A DNA stretch of 55,644 nucleotides from Moraxellaceae bacterium. Lineage in GTDB: Bacteria > Pseudomonadota > Gammaproteobacteria > Burkholderiales > Rhodocyclaceae. Of the stretch, positions 41,883-51,800 are shown piece after piece. The position numbers and the translations under genes were made by a program. The notes below the pieces were generated by a model. It was not told where the DNA came from and ran no database searches. It was given only the letters and a program-made list of their open reading frames with translations. The stretch covers positions 1 to 55,644 of the forward strand of contig JAVHYF010000030.1 of assembly GCA_031119205.1 (NCBI GenBank), given 5' to 3'. Every line of letters begins with the position of its first letter. Position 1 is the first letter of the stretch.

Positions 41883-43163
41883 TCAGCCGAGGCTGGCGAA
41901 GGCGCTGCGGGCGGCGGCGATGGTGGCGTGGATGTCGTCGTCCGTGTGGGCGGCGGACACGAAGCCGGCCTCGAAGGCGGATGGCGCGAAGTAATGACCG
42001 GCGTCCAGCATGGCGTGGAAGAAGCGGTTGAAGCGCTCGCGGTCGGCGGCCATCACGCCGGCGAATGTCGTGGGCGGCTCGGCACTGAAATAGAGGCCGA
42101 ACATGCCGCCGACAGCCTGTGCGGAGAATACGCAACCCGCATCGCGCGCGGCTTGCTGCAGGCCGTCGGCGAGCCGGCGGGTGCGTGCTTCGAGAAGGTC
42201 GTAGAAGCCGGGGGCGCTGATGAGCTTCAGCGTGGCGAGGCCTGCGGCGACGGCCACCGGGCTGCCGGACAGGGTGCCGGCCTGGTAGACGCTGCCGAGC
42301 GGGGCGATCTTTTCCATGATGTCGCGACGGCCGCCGAACGCACCCACCGGCATGCCGCCGCCGATGACCTTGCCCAGCGTGACCAGATCCGCCTGGATGC
42401 CATACAGCCCTTGCGCGCCGGTGAGGCCGACGCGAAAACCCGTCATCACTTCGTCGAAGATCAGCACGACGCCGTGGCGGGTGCACAGCTCGCGCAGCAG
42501 CTGCATGTAGGCGTGCGAGGGGCGCACGAGGTTCATGTTGCCGGCGACGGGCTCGATGATGACGCAGGCGATCTCGCTGCCGCGCGCACGGAAGGTGTCT
42601 TCCAGTTGTTGCGGGTCGTTGAAGTCCAGCACCAGGGTGTGCTTGGCGAAGTCTGCCGGTACGCCGCCCGAGGACGGGTTGCCGAAGGTGAGAAGGCCGG
42701 AGCCGGCCTTGACCAGCAGGCTGTCGGCGTGGCCGTGGTAGCAGCCCTCGAACTTGACGATGGCGTCACGGCCGGTGAAGCCGCGGGCGAGGCGGATGGC
42801 GCTCATCGTCGCCTCGGTGCCGGACGACACGAGACGCACCATCTCCAGCCCCGGCACCATCGCGCACAGCGTTTCCGCCATTTCGATCTCGCGTTCGGTG
42901 GGCGCGCCGAAGGACAGTCCCTGGGTGGCGGCCACCTTCACCGCACGTACTACATCGGGGTGGGCGTGGCCGACGATTGCAGGGCCCCAGGAGCCTACGT
43001 AGTCCACGTACTGTTTGTCGTCGGCGTCCCAGGTGTAGGCGCCCTGTCCGCGGGTGACGAAGCGGGGCGTGCCGCCGACCGAGCGGAAGGCGCGCACCGG
43101 CGAATTGACGCCGCCGGGAATGGTTTTCTGGGCGCGAGCGAAGAGATCTGCGTTACGGCTCAT
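41883..43163 (-). CDS. hemL: Glutamate-1-semialdehyde 2,1-aminomutase
   Basis: Predicted 426-residue cytosolic PLP enzyme that makes 5-aminolevulinate for heme by the C5 pathway. The lysine that binds PLP is in [24 protein letters not shown] [28 protein letters not shown] and [10 protein letters not shown] are hallmarks, and the length is typical. It is in a minus-strand run thiD-thiE-hemL with a 31-base gap after thiE. Confidence 0.96.
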   Translation of the reverse strand: MSRNADLFARAQKTIPGGVNSPVRAFRSVGGTPRFVTRGQGAYTWDADDKQYVDYVGSWGPAIVGHAHPDVVRAVKVAATQGLSFGAPTEREIEMAETLCAMVPGLEMVRLVSSGTEATMSAIRLARGFTGRDAIVKFEGCYHGHADSLLVKAGSGLLTFGNPSSGGVPADFAKHTLVLDFNDPQQLEDTFRARGSEIACVIIEPVAGNMNLVRPSHAYMQLLRELCTRHGVVLIFDEVMTGFRVGLTGAQGLYGIQADLVTLGKVIGGGMPVGAFGGRRDIMEKIAPLGSVYQAGTLSGSPVAVAAGLATLKLISAPGFYDLLEARTRRLADGLQQAARDAGCVFSAQAVGGMFGLYFSAEPPTTFAGVMAADRERFNRFFHAMLDAGHYFAPSAFEAGFVSAAHTDDDIHATIAAARSAFASLG

Positions 43164-43194
43164 GGAATGTCCTTCGGAATGAGAGATGGCGGCC

Positions 43195-43815
43195 TCAGGC
43201 CGCGAACAGCGTGGCGAAGCGCGCGGCTTGCGCGCGCGGATCGGCCGCGCTGTAGATATCGGTGATGACAGCCAGCAGGTCGGCGCCGGCTTCGATCAGC
43301 GGCAGGGCGTTGTCGGCGGTGATACCGCCGATGCAGGTGATCGGTTGCGGAAAGCCGGCACGCGCTCGCGTGACCAGCGACCGCGGTGCAGCAACCGCGT
43401 GCGGCTTGGTCGGCGACGCATACATGGCGCCAAAGGCCAGGTAGCTGGCGCCGGCGGCAGAGGCTGCCGCGGCCCGTTCGTACTCGTTGTAGCAGGACAC
43501 GCCGACGATGAAGTCCGCTCCGGCGCGGGCACGGATCGCCGACAGGTCGCCGTCGTCGCGACCGATGTGCACGCCGTCCGCTGCGACGGTGAGCGCAAGG
43601 TCCACGTCGTCGTTGACGAGGAAACAGGTGGCGGTGGTCTTGCACAGGGCGGCCAGTGCGGCGGCCTGCTCCAGTCGCTGCGCCGGCTCGGCGTGCTTGT
43701 GGCGGTACTGCAGGCAGGTGGCGCCGCCTGCGATGGCGGCGCGGCTGACATCCACCAGTCGCGCAGTGTCGTCCCAGTCGGGCGTCACCAGGTAGAGGCC
43801 GCGGCGCAGTTTCAT
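43195..43815 (-). CDS. thiE: Thiamine-phosphate synthase
   Basis: Predicted 206-residue TIM-barrel enzyme joining HMP-PP and THZ-P to thiamine phosphate. [44 protein letters not shown] and [13 protein letters not shown] are family motifs. It is 10 bases from thiD, so the two act in one operon and pathway. No thi-box riboswitch was recognised upstream of thiD. Confidence 0.95.
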   Translation of the reverse strand: MKLRRGLYLVTPDWDDTARLVDVSRAAIAGGATCLQYRHKHAEPAQRLEQAAALAALCKTTATCFLVNDDVDLALTVAADGVHIGRDDGDLSAIRARAGADFIVGVSCYNEYERAAAASAAGASYLAFGAMYASPTKPHAVAAPRSLVTRARAGFPQPITCIGGITADNALPLIEAGADLLAVITDIYSAADPRAQAARFATLFAA

Positions 43816-43825
43816 GCCCGTCCTC

Positions 43826-44674
43826 TTACTTCTGCCGGCTGGCGTAGAAGCGGTCGGGGATCATCTGGCCCATGCCCAGTCGCAGACCGTGCGCCAGCGT
43901 GTCCCAGGTGTAGCGCTGCGCCGCCTGCACCGCTTCCGGCACGGTCATGCCATGGGCGAGGAAGGCTGCGATGGCGGCAGCCAGGGTGTCACCGGCACCG
44001 TGGTAGCTACCCGGCAGGCGTTCCCAGGCGTCGGTGCGGATGGTGCCGCGCGCTCCATGCAGGGTGTTGACCACTTGCGGGGTCTGTTCGTGGGCGCCGG
44101 TCACCAGGACGTGCTGGGCGCCGAGTTCTATAAGGTGGCGCGCGCAGTCGGCGATGCTGGTCGTGGCGCCGCTGCCTTCTTCGCCGTCTTCCTCGCTGTC
44201 GTCTTCCTCCTGGGCGAGGCGGCGCAGTTCCATGGTGTTGGGCGTCAGCACGGTGGTGAGCGGCAGCAGCAGCTCGCTCATGGCGGCCAGCATCTCTTCG
44301 TCTACCAGCGGATCGCCACGACCGGTGGCGATGACCGGATCGAACACCAGCGGGATGTCCGGGTAGTCGGAAACGACTTCGGCGACTGCCGCAACGTTCT
44401 CGATGCTGATCAGCGTGCCGATCTTGAAGGCCTGCACGCGCATGTCCTCCAGCAGAACGCGCGCCTGGTCTACCACCCAGTCGCCATCGCTGGCCTGAAC
44501 GTCCTCGATACCGGCCGTGTCCTGGAGGGTGAAGCCGGTGAGAACCGACAGCGGATGCGTGCCGAGGGCCGCGAGAGTGAGGATGTCTGCCTGCATTCCA
44601 CCGCCGCCCGTCGGGTCGGATGCGGCGAATGTCATGACGACAGGGAGCGTAGAAGAGGCGGGTTTGATGTCCAT
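43826..44674 (-). CDS. thiD: Hydroxymethylpyrimidine/phosphomethylpyrimidine kinase
   Basis: Predicted 282-residue ribokinase-fold enzyme phosphorylating HMP and HMP-P for thiamine synthesis. VMTFAASDPTGGGGMQADI and LVFDPVIATGRGDPLV are typical, and the C-terminal anion-hole region reads YHGAGDTLAAAIAAFLA. A strongly acidic insert (residues 156-169, EEDDSEEDGEEGSG) lies after LTPNTMELRRL. It is divergent from rubredoxin. Confidence 0.94.
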   Translation of the reverse strand: MDIKPASSTLPVVMTFAASDPTGGGGMQADILTLAALGTHPLSVLTGFTLQDTAGIEDVQASDGDWVVDQARVLLEDMRVQAFKIGTLISIENVAAVAEVVSDYPDIPLVFDPVIATGRGDPLVDEEMLAAMSELLLPLTTVLTPNTMELRRLAQEEDDSEEDGEEGSGATTSIADCARHLIELGAQHVLVTGAHEQTPQVVNTLHGARGTIRTDAWERLPGSYHGAGDTLAAAIAAFLAHGMTVPEAVQAAQRYTWDTLAHGLRLGMGQMIPDRFYASRQK

Positions 44675-44763
44675 CGCGAAAACCGCAAGGAAACGCTAAA
44701 GCTCGGCAGGGCAAATGCCGAAATGCGCTAAGATCGACCGAGTTTACCTGAAACGTTTCCGAC

Positions 44764-44952
44764 ATGTCCGAAGCCAGCAGCGCCGACTTCAAGACCTACA
44801 TGTGCCTGATCTGCGGCTTCATTTATGACGAGGCCGCGGGTGTGCCGGAAGAAGGTATTGCCCCCGGCACCCGTTGGGAGGACATCCCTCCGAACTGGCA
44901 GTGTCCGGAGTGTGAAGCGCGTAAGGAAGATTTCGAAATGGTCAGTATTTGA
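44764..44952 (+). CDS. Rubredoxin
   Basis: Predicted 62-residue electron carrier. Both iron-binding knuckles are visible: [13 protein letters not shown] and [14 protein letters not shown], with [14 protein letters not shown] between. It has about 8 residues before the core. In many betaproteobacteria rubredoxin sits between thiD and pilG, as here. The redox partner is not in the window. Confidence 0.96.
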   Translation: MSEASSADFKTYMCLICGFIYDEAAGVPEEGIAPGTRWEDIPPNWQCPECEARKEDFEMVSI

Positions 44953-44989
44953 TCAGTGCCGTATGTCGCATCGCAGCACGTCGAATACA

Positions 44990-45017
44990 TTGCGACCACA
45001 ACAGTTTTGGGTATATT
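44990..45017 (+). promoter_or_regulatory. Promoter of the pilG operon
   Basis: TTGCGA (44990-44995), a 16-base spacer and TATATT (45012-45017) form a good sigma-70 promoter about 120 bases before the pilG start. The long leader (about 45024-45138) has no recognised element. Confidence 0.6.
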
Positions 45018-45138
45018 CCAGACGCCCGTTTGGGTAAGTCGTCACCGGTCGCGGGGGTAGATGCGGCGCGGCTGGCGGGCACATTGAGGCTGATCGGCTC
45101 CTGCGGGGAGCTGCAGCGAATGAATAAGGGAGACCGCG

Positions 45139-45540
45139 TTGGCTGAAGGATCGGACGTCTCTGGCGTCAAGGTTATGGTCATCGACGACAGCAACACGAT
45201 TCGTCGCAGCGCCGAGATTTTCCTGGCACAAGCCGGCTACCAGGTGCTCCTGGCCGAAGATGGCTTCGATGCCCTGTCCAAGATTGCAGATCATCATCCG
45301 GATCTGATCTTCGTCGACATCATGATGCCGCGCCTGGATGGTTACCAGACTTGCGCGCTCATCAAGAAGAACCCGCGTTTCGCCTCCACCCCGGTGATCA
45401 TGCTGTCCTCCAAGGACGGGCTGTTCGACCGCGCGCGTGGCCGCATGGTCGGGTCCGACGAATACCTCACCAAACCATTCACCAAGGACAGCCTGCTGAA
45501 GGCTGTGTCTGCGCACGTCACCGCACGTGCTCAACGATAG
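45139..45540 (+). CDS. pilG: Twitching-motility response regulator PilG
   Basis: Predicted 133-residue single-domain CheY-like receiver. Acidic pocket VIDDSN, phospho-acceptor Asp60 in LIFVDIMMPRLDGY, Ser/Thr MLSSKD and Lys112 in EYLTKPF are all present. The start is TTG at 45139, with AAGGGAG 7 bases before; no in-frame ATG fits. PilG is proposed to promote pilus extension with PilB. It is the first gene of the pilGHIJ-chpA cluster. Confidence 0.92.
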   Translation: MAEGSDVSGVKVMVIDDSNTIRRSAEIFLAQAGYQVLLAEDGFDALSKIADHHPDLIFVDIMMPRLDGYQTCALIKKNPRFASTPVIMLSSKDGLFDRARGRMVGSDEYLTKPFTKDSLLKAVSAHVTARAQR

Positions 45541-45555
45541 CGCTGGAGAAGCATC

Positions 45556-45921
45556 ATGCCCGTCAAGAAGATCCTCGTCGTCGACGATTCGCCCACCGAA
45601 CGTTTCGCCATGGCGGAGTTCCTGACCAAGAACGGTTTCGCGGTCGTCATGGCCGAGAACGGTGAAGACGGTGTGGCCAAGGCCCGCGCAGAACTGCCCG
45701 ACCTGATCCTCATGGATGTGGTGATGCCCGGCATCAACGGTTACCAGGCCACGCGCACCATCTCGCGCGATGAAGCCACCCGCAACATTCCGATCATCAT
45801 GACCACCAGCAAGGATCAGGAGACCGACAAGATCTGGGGCATGCGTCAGGGGGCGTTCGACTACATGACCAAGCCGGTCAATCAGGACGACCTGCTGAAG
45901 AAGATCGCCGCCATCGGCTGA
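45556..45921 (+). CDS. pilH: Twitching-motility response regulator PilH
   Basis: Predicted 121-residue CheY-like receiver: LVVDDSPTERF, Asp54 in LILMDVVMPGINGYQATR, MTTSKDQETDKIWGMRQGA and YMTKPVNQ. The last two segments are typical of PilH. PilH is proposed to drain phosphate or favour pilus retraction opposite PilG. It begins 15 bases after pilG, with GGAGAAG in front. Confidence 0.93.
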   Translation: MPVKKILVVDDSPTERFAMAEFLTKNGFAVVMAENGEDGVAKARAELPDLILMDVVMPGINGYQATRTISRDEATRNIPIIMTTSKDQETDKIWGMRQGAFDYMTKPVNQDDLLKKIAAIG

Positions 45922-45984
45922 GCACGGCCGATACCGACCACACATTCCGAACAGTCAGATCCAGGGCAGGGGTAATCCACACAA

Positions 45985-46509
45985 ATGGCCAAGCGAATCA
46001 GTTTGCGCGAATTCCAGCAGGACCTCGCCAAGCGCCTTGCCGAGGTCAAGATCGCCGGACACCGTTCCGCCTTGTTGGCGGTCACCGCGGCGGGCGAGAA
46101 CTGGCTGGTCGACCTGCAGGACGCGGGCGAGATCATTGCCGCCCCGTCCCTGAGCCCGGTGCCGCTTACCCTCAACTGGTTTCGCGGCATTGCCAACGTG
46201 CGGGGCAACCTGTTCAGCGTTGTGGATTTCGCCGCATTCTGCGGCGAGGCGCCCATAGCCTTGACGGCGGATTCGCGGATCATGCTGATCGGCGCAAAGC
46301 ATGGCCTCAACACGGCGCTGCTGGTGTCGCGCGCGCTGGGTCTGCGCAACCCCGAAGATTTCGAAGTGGATGAAGCATTCGTCGACGCGCGGCCGTGGAT
46401 TGCCGGAGCCATGCGCGACAGCCAGGGGCGTCTGTGGAAACGTCTGGTGGTACGCCCGCTGCTGGCGGATCCGCGGTTCCTCGACGCGAGTATCGACCAT
46501 CGTCACTGA
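45985..46509 (+). CDS. pilI: CheW-like coupling protein PilI
   Basis: Predicted 174-residue CheW-domain adaptor: GENWLVDLQDAGEIIAAPSLSPVPLTLNWFRGIANVRGNLFSVVDF is the characteristic core. It couples the PilJ receptor to the ChpA kinase at the membrane. The gap to pilH is 63 bases. Between pilI and pilJ are 88 bases without a gene. Confidence 0.92.
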   Translation: MAKRISLREFQQDLAKRLAEVKIAGHRSALLAVTAAGENWLVDLQDAGEIIAAPSLSPVPLTLNWFRGIANVRGNLFSVVDFAAFCGEAPIALTADSRIMLIGAKHGLNTALLVSRALGLRNPEDFEVDEAFVDARPWIAGAMRDSQGRLWKRLVVRPLLADPRFLDASIDHRH

Positions 46510-46597
46510 ACAAGATCACCAAGCTTAGGGCGGGTGGGGCGCACCTGATGCCCCCTGTCTCGGCAAGACAAGAGTCCGCAAGGATCGGAGCAAACGC

Positions 46598-48757
46598 ATG
46601 GCACTGAAACTGAAGAATCCGCTTGGCGGCATCTCGTTCCCCTTCAAGAAAGGCGGGCGCAGCAAGGACGATGTCCCTCTGGGCTCTGCCAGCACGATCA
46701 TGGACAGCTCGAACGATGCGCCGAAGGCCGGGGGGCTGCGCGTCAAGCTGCCGCTCATCGGCAGCAAGCCGATCGCTGAACAGCTGCGCGTCCTGGGCCT
46801 GCTCTTCGCGGTGTTCGCGGTGGTCGCGGTCCTGCTGACCTACATGCAGATCCGCCAGGCGTCGCACGGCACCACCTTCGTGTCTGCCGCGACGCAGATG
46901 GGTACCCTCTCCCAGAGTCTTGCGAAAGCCGCCCAGCTCGCCGTGACCGGTGGTCGTACCGGCTTTACGGAATTGAAGGAAAGCCGCGAGCGGTTTGCCA
47001 CGCTGATCGAAGCCGTGAATGCCGGCGGCGAAATCGACGGCAACACCATTCCGGCCAGCCCGGCTGCCGCGTCGGCTGAACTGAAGGAGCTGAACGACGC
47101 CTGGGCGAGTACCAACAAGCTCGCCAACGACCTCGCGTCGCAGCAGGTCAGCTTGACTCGTCTGGGTACGGCGGTCACCGCCATCAATGCCAACAACTCC
47201 CAGCTGCTCGACCTTTCCGAGCAGGTTGCCGCACTGAAGCTGCAGCGCGACGCTCCTGCGGCCGAGATTGCGACCGCCAACCAGGTGGTGATGCTGACGC
47301 AGCGGATGGCGAAGAACGCCAACGCGCTTCTGGCATCGGAAGCGGTGGACCCGGAAGTCGTGTTCCTGCTCGGCAAGGACGCCAACAGCTTCGAAGAGCT
47401 GCTGGCCCAGCTGAACGAAATGACGCGTGACCCCGAAACCAAGGAGAAGCTGGAGCAGCTGCAGCGTTACTCCACCCGCCACCTGCTGGCGGTCGGCGGG
47501 ATCCTGAACAACGTGCAGCTGCTGGTGCAAGCCAAGCGCGCCGGCCGCCAGATCTTCGCGGAATCGCAGAACCTGCTGAAGTTCACCAACAACCTGGCGA
47601 CTGCCTACAGCACTGTCTACACCAGCAACCGCCTCATCATCGCGATCGTGGTCTCCGCCGTACTGGCGCTGATCATCCTCGGCCTGATGGCGCTGGCTTA
47701 TCGCGACGACATTTCCGCCCGCCGCGAAGAGGCGGAAACGCAGCGTGCGTTGGCCGAAGGTGAAAAGAACATGACGCAGCAAGCCATTCTGCGTCTGATG
47801 AACGAAATGGGCGACTTGGCGGACGGTGACTTGACCATCCGGGCGACGGTGACGGAAGACGTGACCGGCGCCATCGCCGACTCGGTGAACTACACGATTG
47901 AAGAACTCTCCGTGCTGGTACGCCGAATCAACGATGCGGCCGGCCGCGTGACGGCAGCGACCGAATCCGCGCAACGCGTGTCGGGCGAACTGCTGGATGC
48001 TTCGGAGCGCCAGTCGCGCGAGATCCAGGGCGCTGGCTCGCAGATTACCGACATGGCGCGTTCGATCAGTGCGGTGTCGTCCAACGCGCTGGAAACCGCG
48101 CAGGTGGCGCGCCGCTCGCTGGAAGCTGCACGCAAGGGCGCCGACGCGGTGCAGAACTCGATTTCGGGCATGAACGAAATCCGCGAGCAGATCCAGGAAA
48201 CCTCGAAGCGGATCAAGCGCCTCGGTGAATCCTCGCAGGAGATCGGTGAAATCGTGGAGCTGATTTCCGACATTACCGAACAGACCAACGTGCTCGCGCT
48301 GAACGCTGCCATCCAGGCGGCGAGCGCAGGCGAAGCCGGCCGCGGCTTCACGGTGGTTGCGGAAGAAGTGCAGCGCCTCGCGGAACGCTCCGCCGAAGCG
48401 ACGAAGCAGATCGCCGCGATCGTGAAGACCATTCAGACCGACACCCACGACGCGGTGGCCGCTATGGAAAGCTCCACCCGCAACGTGGTTGAAGGAGCGA
48501 AGCTGTCGGATGCTGCCGGTCAGGCCCTGTCCGAGATCGGCGACGTGTCGGTGGAAATGGCGACGCTGGTTGAAAAAATCTCGTCCGATACGCAGAAGCA
48601 GGCCTCCGTGGCGACCGAGGTGTCCGAAGCCATGCGCGGCATTCTCGCCATTACCGAACAGACCACTCGCGGTACGCAGCAGTCGGCCTTGTCGATCGGT
48701 CAGCTCGCTGACCTCGCGGTCGAACTGAAGGGTTCCGTGTCGGGCTTCAAGGTCTGA
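46598..48757 (+). CDS. pilJ: Methyl-accepting chemotaxis protein PilJ
   Basis: Predicted 719-residue receptor. A cytosolic N-terminal extension of about 60 residues precedes the first transmembrane helix (65-82). A periplasmic PilJ-type helical region (about 85-343), a second helix (about 345-367), HAMP-like linkers and a coiled-coil signalling domain follow. Its tip reads [27 protein letters not shown] near 558-585. It senses surface or pilus state in Pseudomonas; the ligand is unknown here. GGAG precedes the ATG. Confidence 0.93.
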   Translation: MALKLKNPLGGISFPFKKGGRSKDDVPLGSASTIMDSSNDAPKAGGLRVKLPLIGSKPIAEQLRVLGLLFAVFAVVAVLLTYMQIRQASHGTTFVSAATQMGTLSQSLAKAAQLAVTGGRTGFTELKESRERFATLIEAVNAGGEIDGNTIPASPAAASAELKELNDAWASTNKLANDLASQQVSLTRLGTAVTAINANNSQLLDLSEQVAALKLQRDAPAAEIATANQVVMLTQRMAKNANALLASEAVDPEVVFLLGKDANSFEELLAQLNEMTRDPETKEKLEQLQRYSTRHLLAVGGILNNVQLLVQAKRAGRQIFAESQNLLKFTNNLATAYSTVYTSNRLIIAIVVSAVLALIILGLMALAYRDDISARREEAETQRALAEGEKNMTQQAILRLMNEMGDLADGDLTIRATVTEDVTGAIADSVNYTIEELSVLVRRINDAAGRVTAATESAQRVSGELLDASERQSREIQGAGSQITDMARSISAVSSNALETAQVARRSLEAARKGADAVQNSISGMNEIREQIQETSKRIKRLGESSQEIGEIVELISDITEQTNVLALNAAIQAASAGEAGRGFTVVAEEVQRLAERSAEATKQIAAIVKTIQTDTHDAVAAMESSTRNVVEGAKLSDAAGQALSEIGDVSVEMATLVEKISSDTQKQASVATEVSEAMRGILAITEQTTRGTQQSALSIGQLADLAVELKGSVSGFKV

Positions 48758-48885
48758 GCACAGACATGACGCAACGTCGCCAGGCTTCGTTGCGCGAAAC
48801 ACCATCCGCCAACCATTCCTGCCCGGCACGCGCGTGCGTGCCGGCGCCTGTGGCCGCATCCGTGCCACTCCTCCGAGGCTAGAGC

Positions 48886-51800
48886 ATGAGCACCAGCGAT
48901 TTCGATATCGGACCGCTCACCTGGGTGAAAAGCGAGATCGACGCGGCCCTCGACCGCGCCCGAGAGAGCATCCAGAAGGCACAGAGCGGCAGCGAGCGGC
49001 GCGAACCCTTGCGTTTCGCACAGACCCACGTCCACCAGGCCAGCGGTGCCTTGTCCGTCGTGGGTCTCGATGGCGTGTCCCAGTTTGCCGATGCCATCGA
49101 CAAACTGCTGGCCAGCCTGGCCAGTGGTGAGCGCGATCCGGACGATGCAAGCATCACCCTCGCGCTGCGTGGCATCGCCGTACTGGCGAACTACATCAAC
49201 GAACTGCTGGCGGGCGCACCGCATCAACCGTTGCGCCTCTTCGACACTTTTCGCGAACTGGTGTCTGCACGTGGTGGCGAACCACCGGTAGCCAGCGAGC
49301 TGTTCTTCCCGGATCTCGGCGTGCGTCCCGCTCTGGCCCAGGCCCGCGACGTAGAGCCTGCGCGTGCTGCACACGAACTGCGCGTGATGCGCGGCCGCTT
49401 CGAGAAGGGCCTGCTGGCGTGGATCCGTCAGCCCAAGTCGCCGGAAGGCCCCGAGGAAATGCTCAAGGCGGTGCGCCGCATCGAGCAGTTGCAGGCGTTG
49501 CCGGCGACCCGCGCATTCTGGTGGGCTGCGATTGCCTTCTTCGAAGGTGTGGCCCAGCAGACCATCCCGACCGATCGCGCCGCCCACAAGCTGTGCCGCC
49601 GTATCGATACGCAGATGCGTCGTCTCATCGAAGGTTCGCAGGTCGTCGCCGAGCGTCTGGTGCGCGACGTGCTGTACTTCGTGGCGACGGCGAATACGAA
49701 CTCCCCGCATGCCCAGGCCGTTCGCCAGGTCTATCGCCTGGAGCGCCTGCTGCCTTCGCCGGAAGCGCAGTTGTCCGATACGCTGCGCCAGCCGTTGGCG
49801 CTGCGTGTGCGCGAGACGCTGGAGCAGGCAAAGGATTCCTGGAATCGTTTCTCTGCAGGCGCAGCAGTGGCGCTGCCGCAGTTTGCCGAGCATCTGGCTG
49901 AGCTGGGCGCGCGCACCGCACCGATGCGTGTCGCGCAGGTCGACCGCGTGCTGGGTGCGCTGAACGAGTTGCTGGGCTGGTTGCGTGCTGATCCGCTGCG
50001 CGCCAACGAGGCGCTGGCGATGGATGTGGCCACGGGCCTGCTGGTCATCGAACAGACCAACGAGTCGCCGAATGCCGATCCGGCCATGCTGCGACGACAG
50101 GTCGACATGCTGTGCGAACGCTACGCAGCGCGTACTCGTGGCGAGATGTTGCCGGCGCTGGACGACAGCGTGTTCGGTGAAGCTTCGCGCCGTGCGCAGG
50201 AGAAGCTCTTCTTCAACCAGCTGGCGCGCGAGATCCTGACCAACCTCGGGCAGATCGAGCAGACCCTGGATGCCTTCTTCCGCAACCCGGCGCAGCGCGA
50301 TGCCTTGCCGGGGCTGGCGGGCCCGCTCAAGCAGATCGAAGGCGCCTTCGCTGTGCTGGGCGAGCCGCGTGCCGTACAGCTGGTCCGCGAGGCGGCAGCG
50401 CGTGTCGTGGCCTTCGCCGGCCAGACCGAGCCGCCTTCACCGGACGAATGCAACGACGTAGCGCATCAGCTGTCGGCGCTGGGCTTCTATGTCGAAGCGC
50501 TGAAGACCGGCCCCGCCAAGCTGGAGCACTTCCTGGATCCGGATTCGGCCAGGCTCTCCGACAGCGAAGTGGAAGCCGTCACCGTCACCGTCGAAGCACA
50601 GCTCGCACGCGACACCCGCGGCACGCAGGAACTGGTCGAGGCGCTCAAGGAAGCGCCGCAGGACGAAGGTCTGCGCCAGCAACTGGTCAGCAACCTTGAA
50701 GCCCTGCGCGAAGACGCCCATCTCATCGCCGACAGCGAGCTTGAGCAGAATGCCCGCGACGCACTGGCCAGCCTGAAGTCCGGCGAAGTCGGCACGGCAG
50801 AGCTCGCCGAGGCACTGGCTCATGTGGCCCCGGTGGCTGCGCCGCAGATCTCGGAGGAGGCGGCCAGCCTGATGCAGGCGAGCAGTGAGGAACTCGATGC
50901 AGAGCTGCTGGAGATCTTCCTGGAAGAAGCCACCGAGGTGCTGGAGACCTTGCGCAGCGAGCATGCGGTCGTCAGCGCTGAACCGCACAACGTGGAGTCT
51001 CTGACCACGCTGCGTCGCGCCTACCACACCTTCAAGGGCAGTAGCCGCATGGTGGGCCTCAACGACTTCTCGGAGGCCGCCAGGCACGTCGAGATGACGA
51101 TGAACCGCTGGCTGCAGCTCGACAAGAACGGCAGCGCAGACATCCTTGCGCTGGTCGAGCATGGTCGCGTGGTGTTCGATGCCTGGGTCAAGCAACTGCG
51201 TTCCGGCGGCAGCGCCTGGTATGACGCAGCGGCGCTGATCAAGCATGCCGACGACCTGCTGACGCACCTCGACAATCCGGATGAGCCGCCGCCTGGAAAG
51301 CAGCCGGTCCCGGTTGCGGCTCCTTCCGCGGCCGTCGCTGCTGCAACGGTTGCCGGTGGCGCGGGCGCTGCTGGTGGTACGAAGATGGAACTCGATGTCG
51401 ACCTGTCGGACGACGTCGAGCCGGCCCCCGCCCGGAAACTGGTCGAGCATTCGCTGTCGGAGACGACTTTCGATTTCGATGCCTTCGACCTGCCGGAACT
51501 CGGGCACGGCGAATCGGGTTACGAGGCTTCGCTGGAAGAGACCCGTCTGGATGTCCCGTCGCTGGCAGCACTGGGACTGGACGAGGCGCCGCTCGATATC
51601 GAGGGCGAGCCGCAGGAGATGGATCTCACCAGCACCATGCTGACCAGCCCTGAGATGGAGCCGGAGCCCGAGGTTTTCGCGCTGGCAGCTGCGGCAGCGG
51701 AGCAGGTAGCCAGCGTGGCAGAAGTCGCCGCGATGCCTGCGGTGGTGGAAGAAGAGCAAGAGGTTGTCGCCGAGATGGATCTGACCAGTTCCCTGGTGGG

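Noticed and set aside
43164..44763. TPP riboswitch for thiD-thiE
   Set aside because: The 89 bases between thiD and rubredoxin show no thi-box sequence and are too short for a full aptamer plus promoter.
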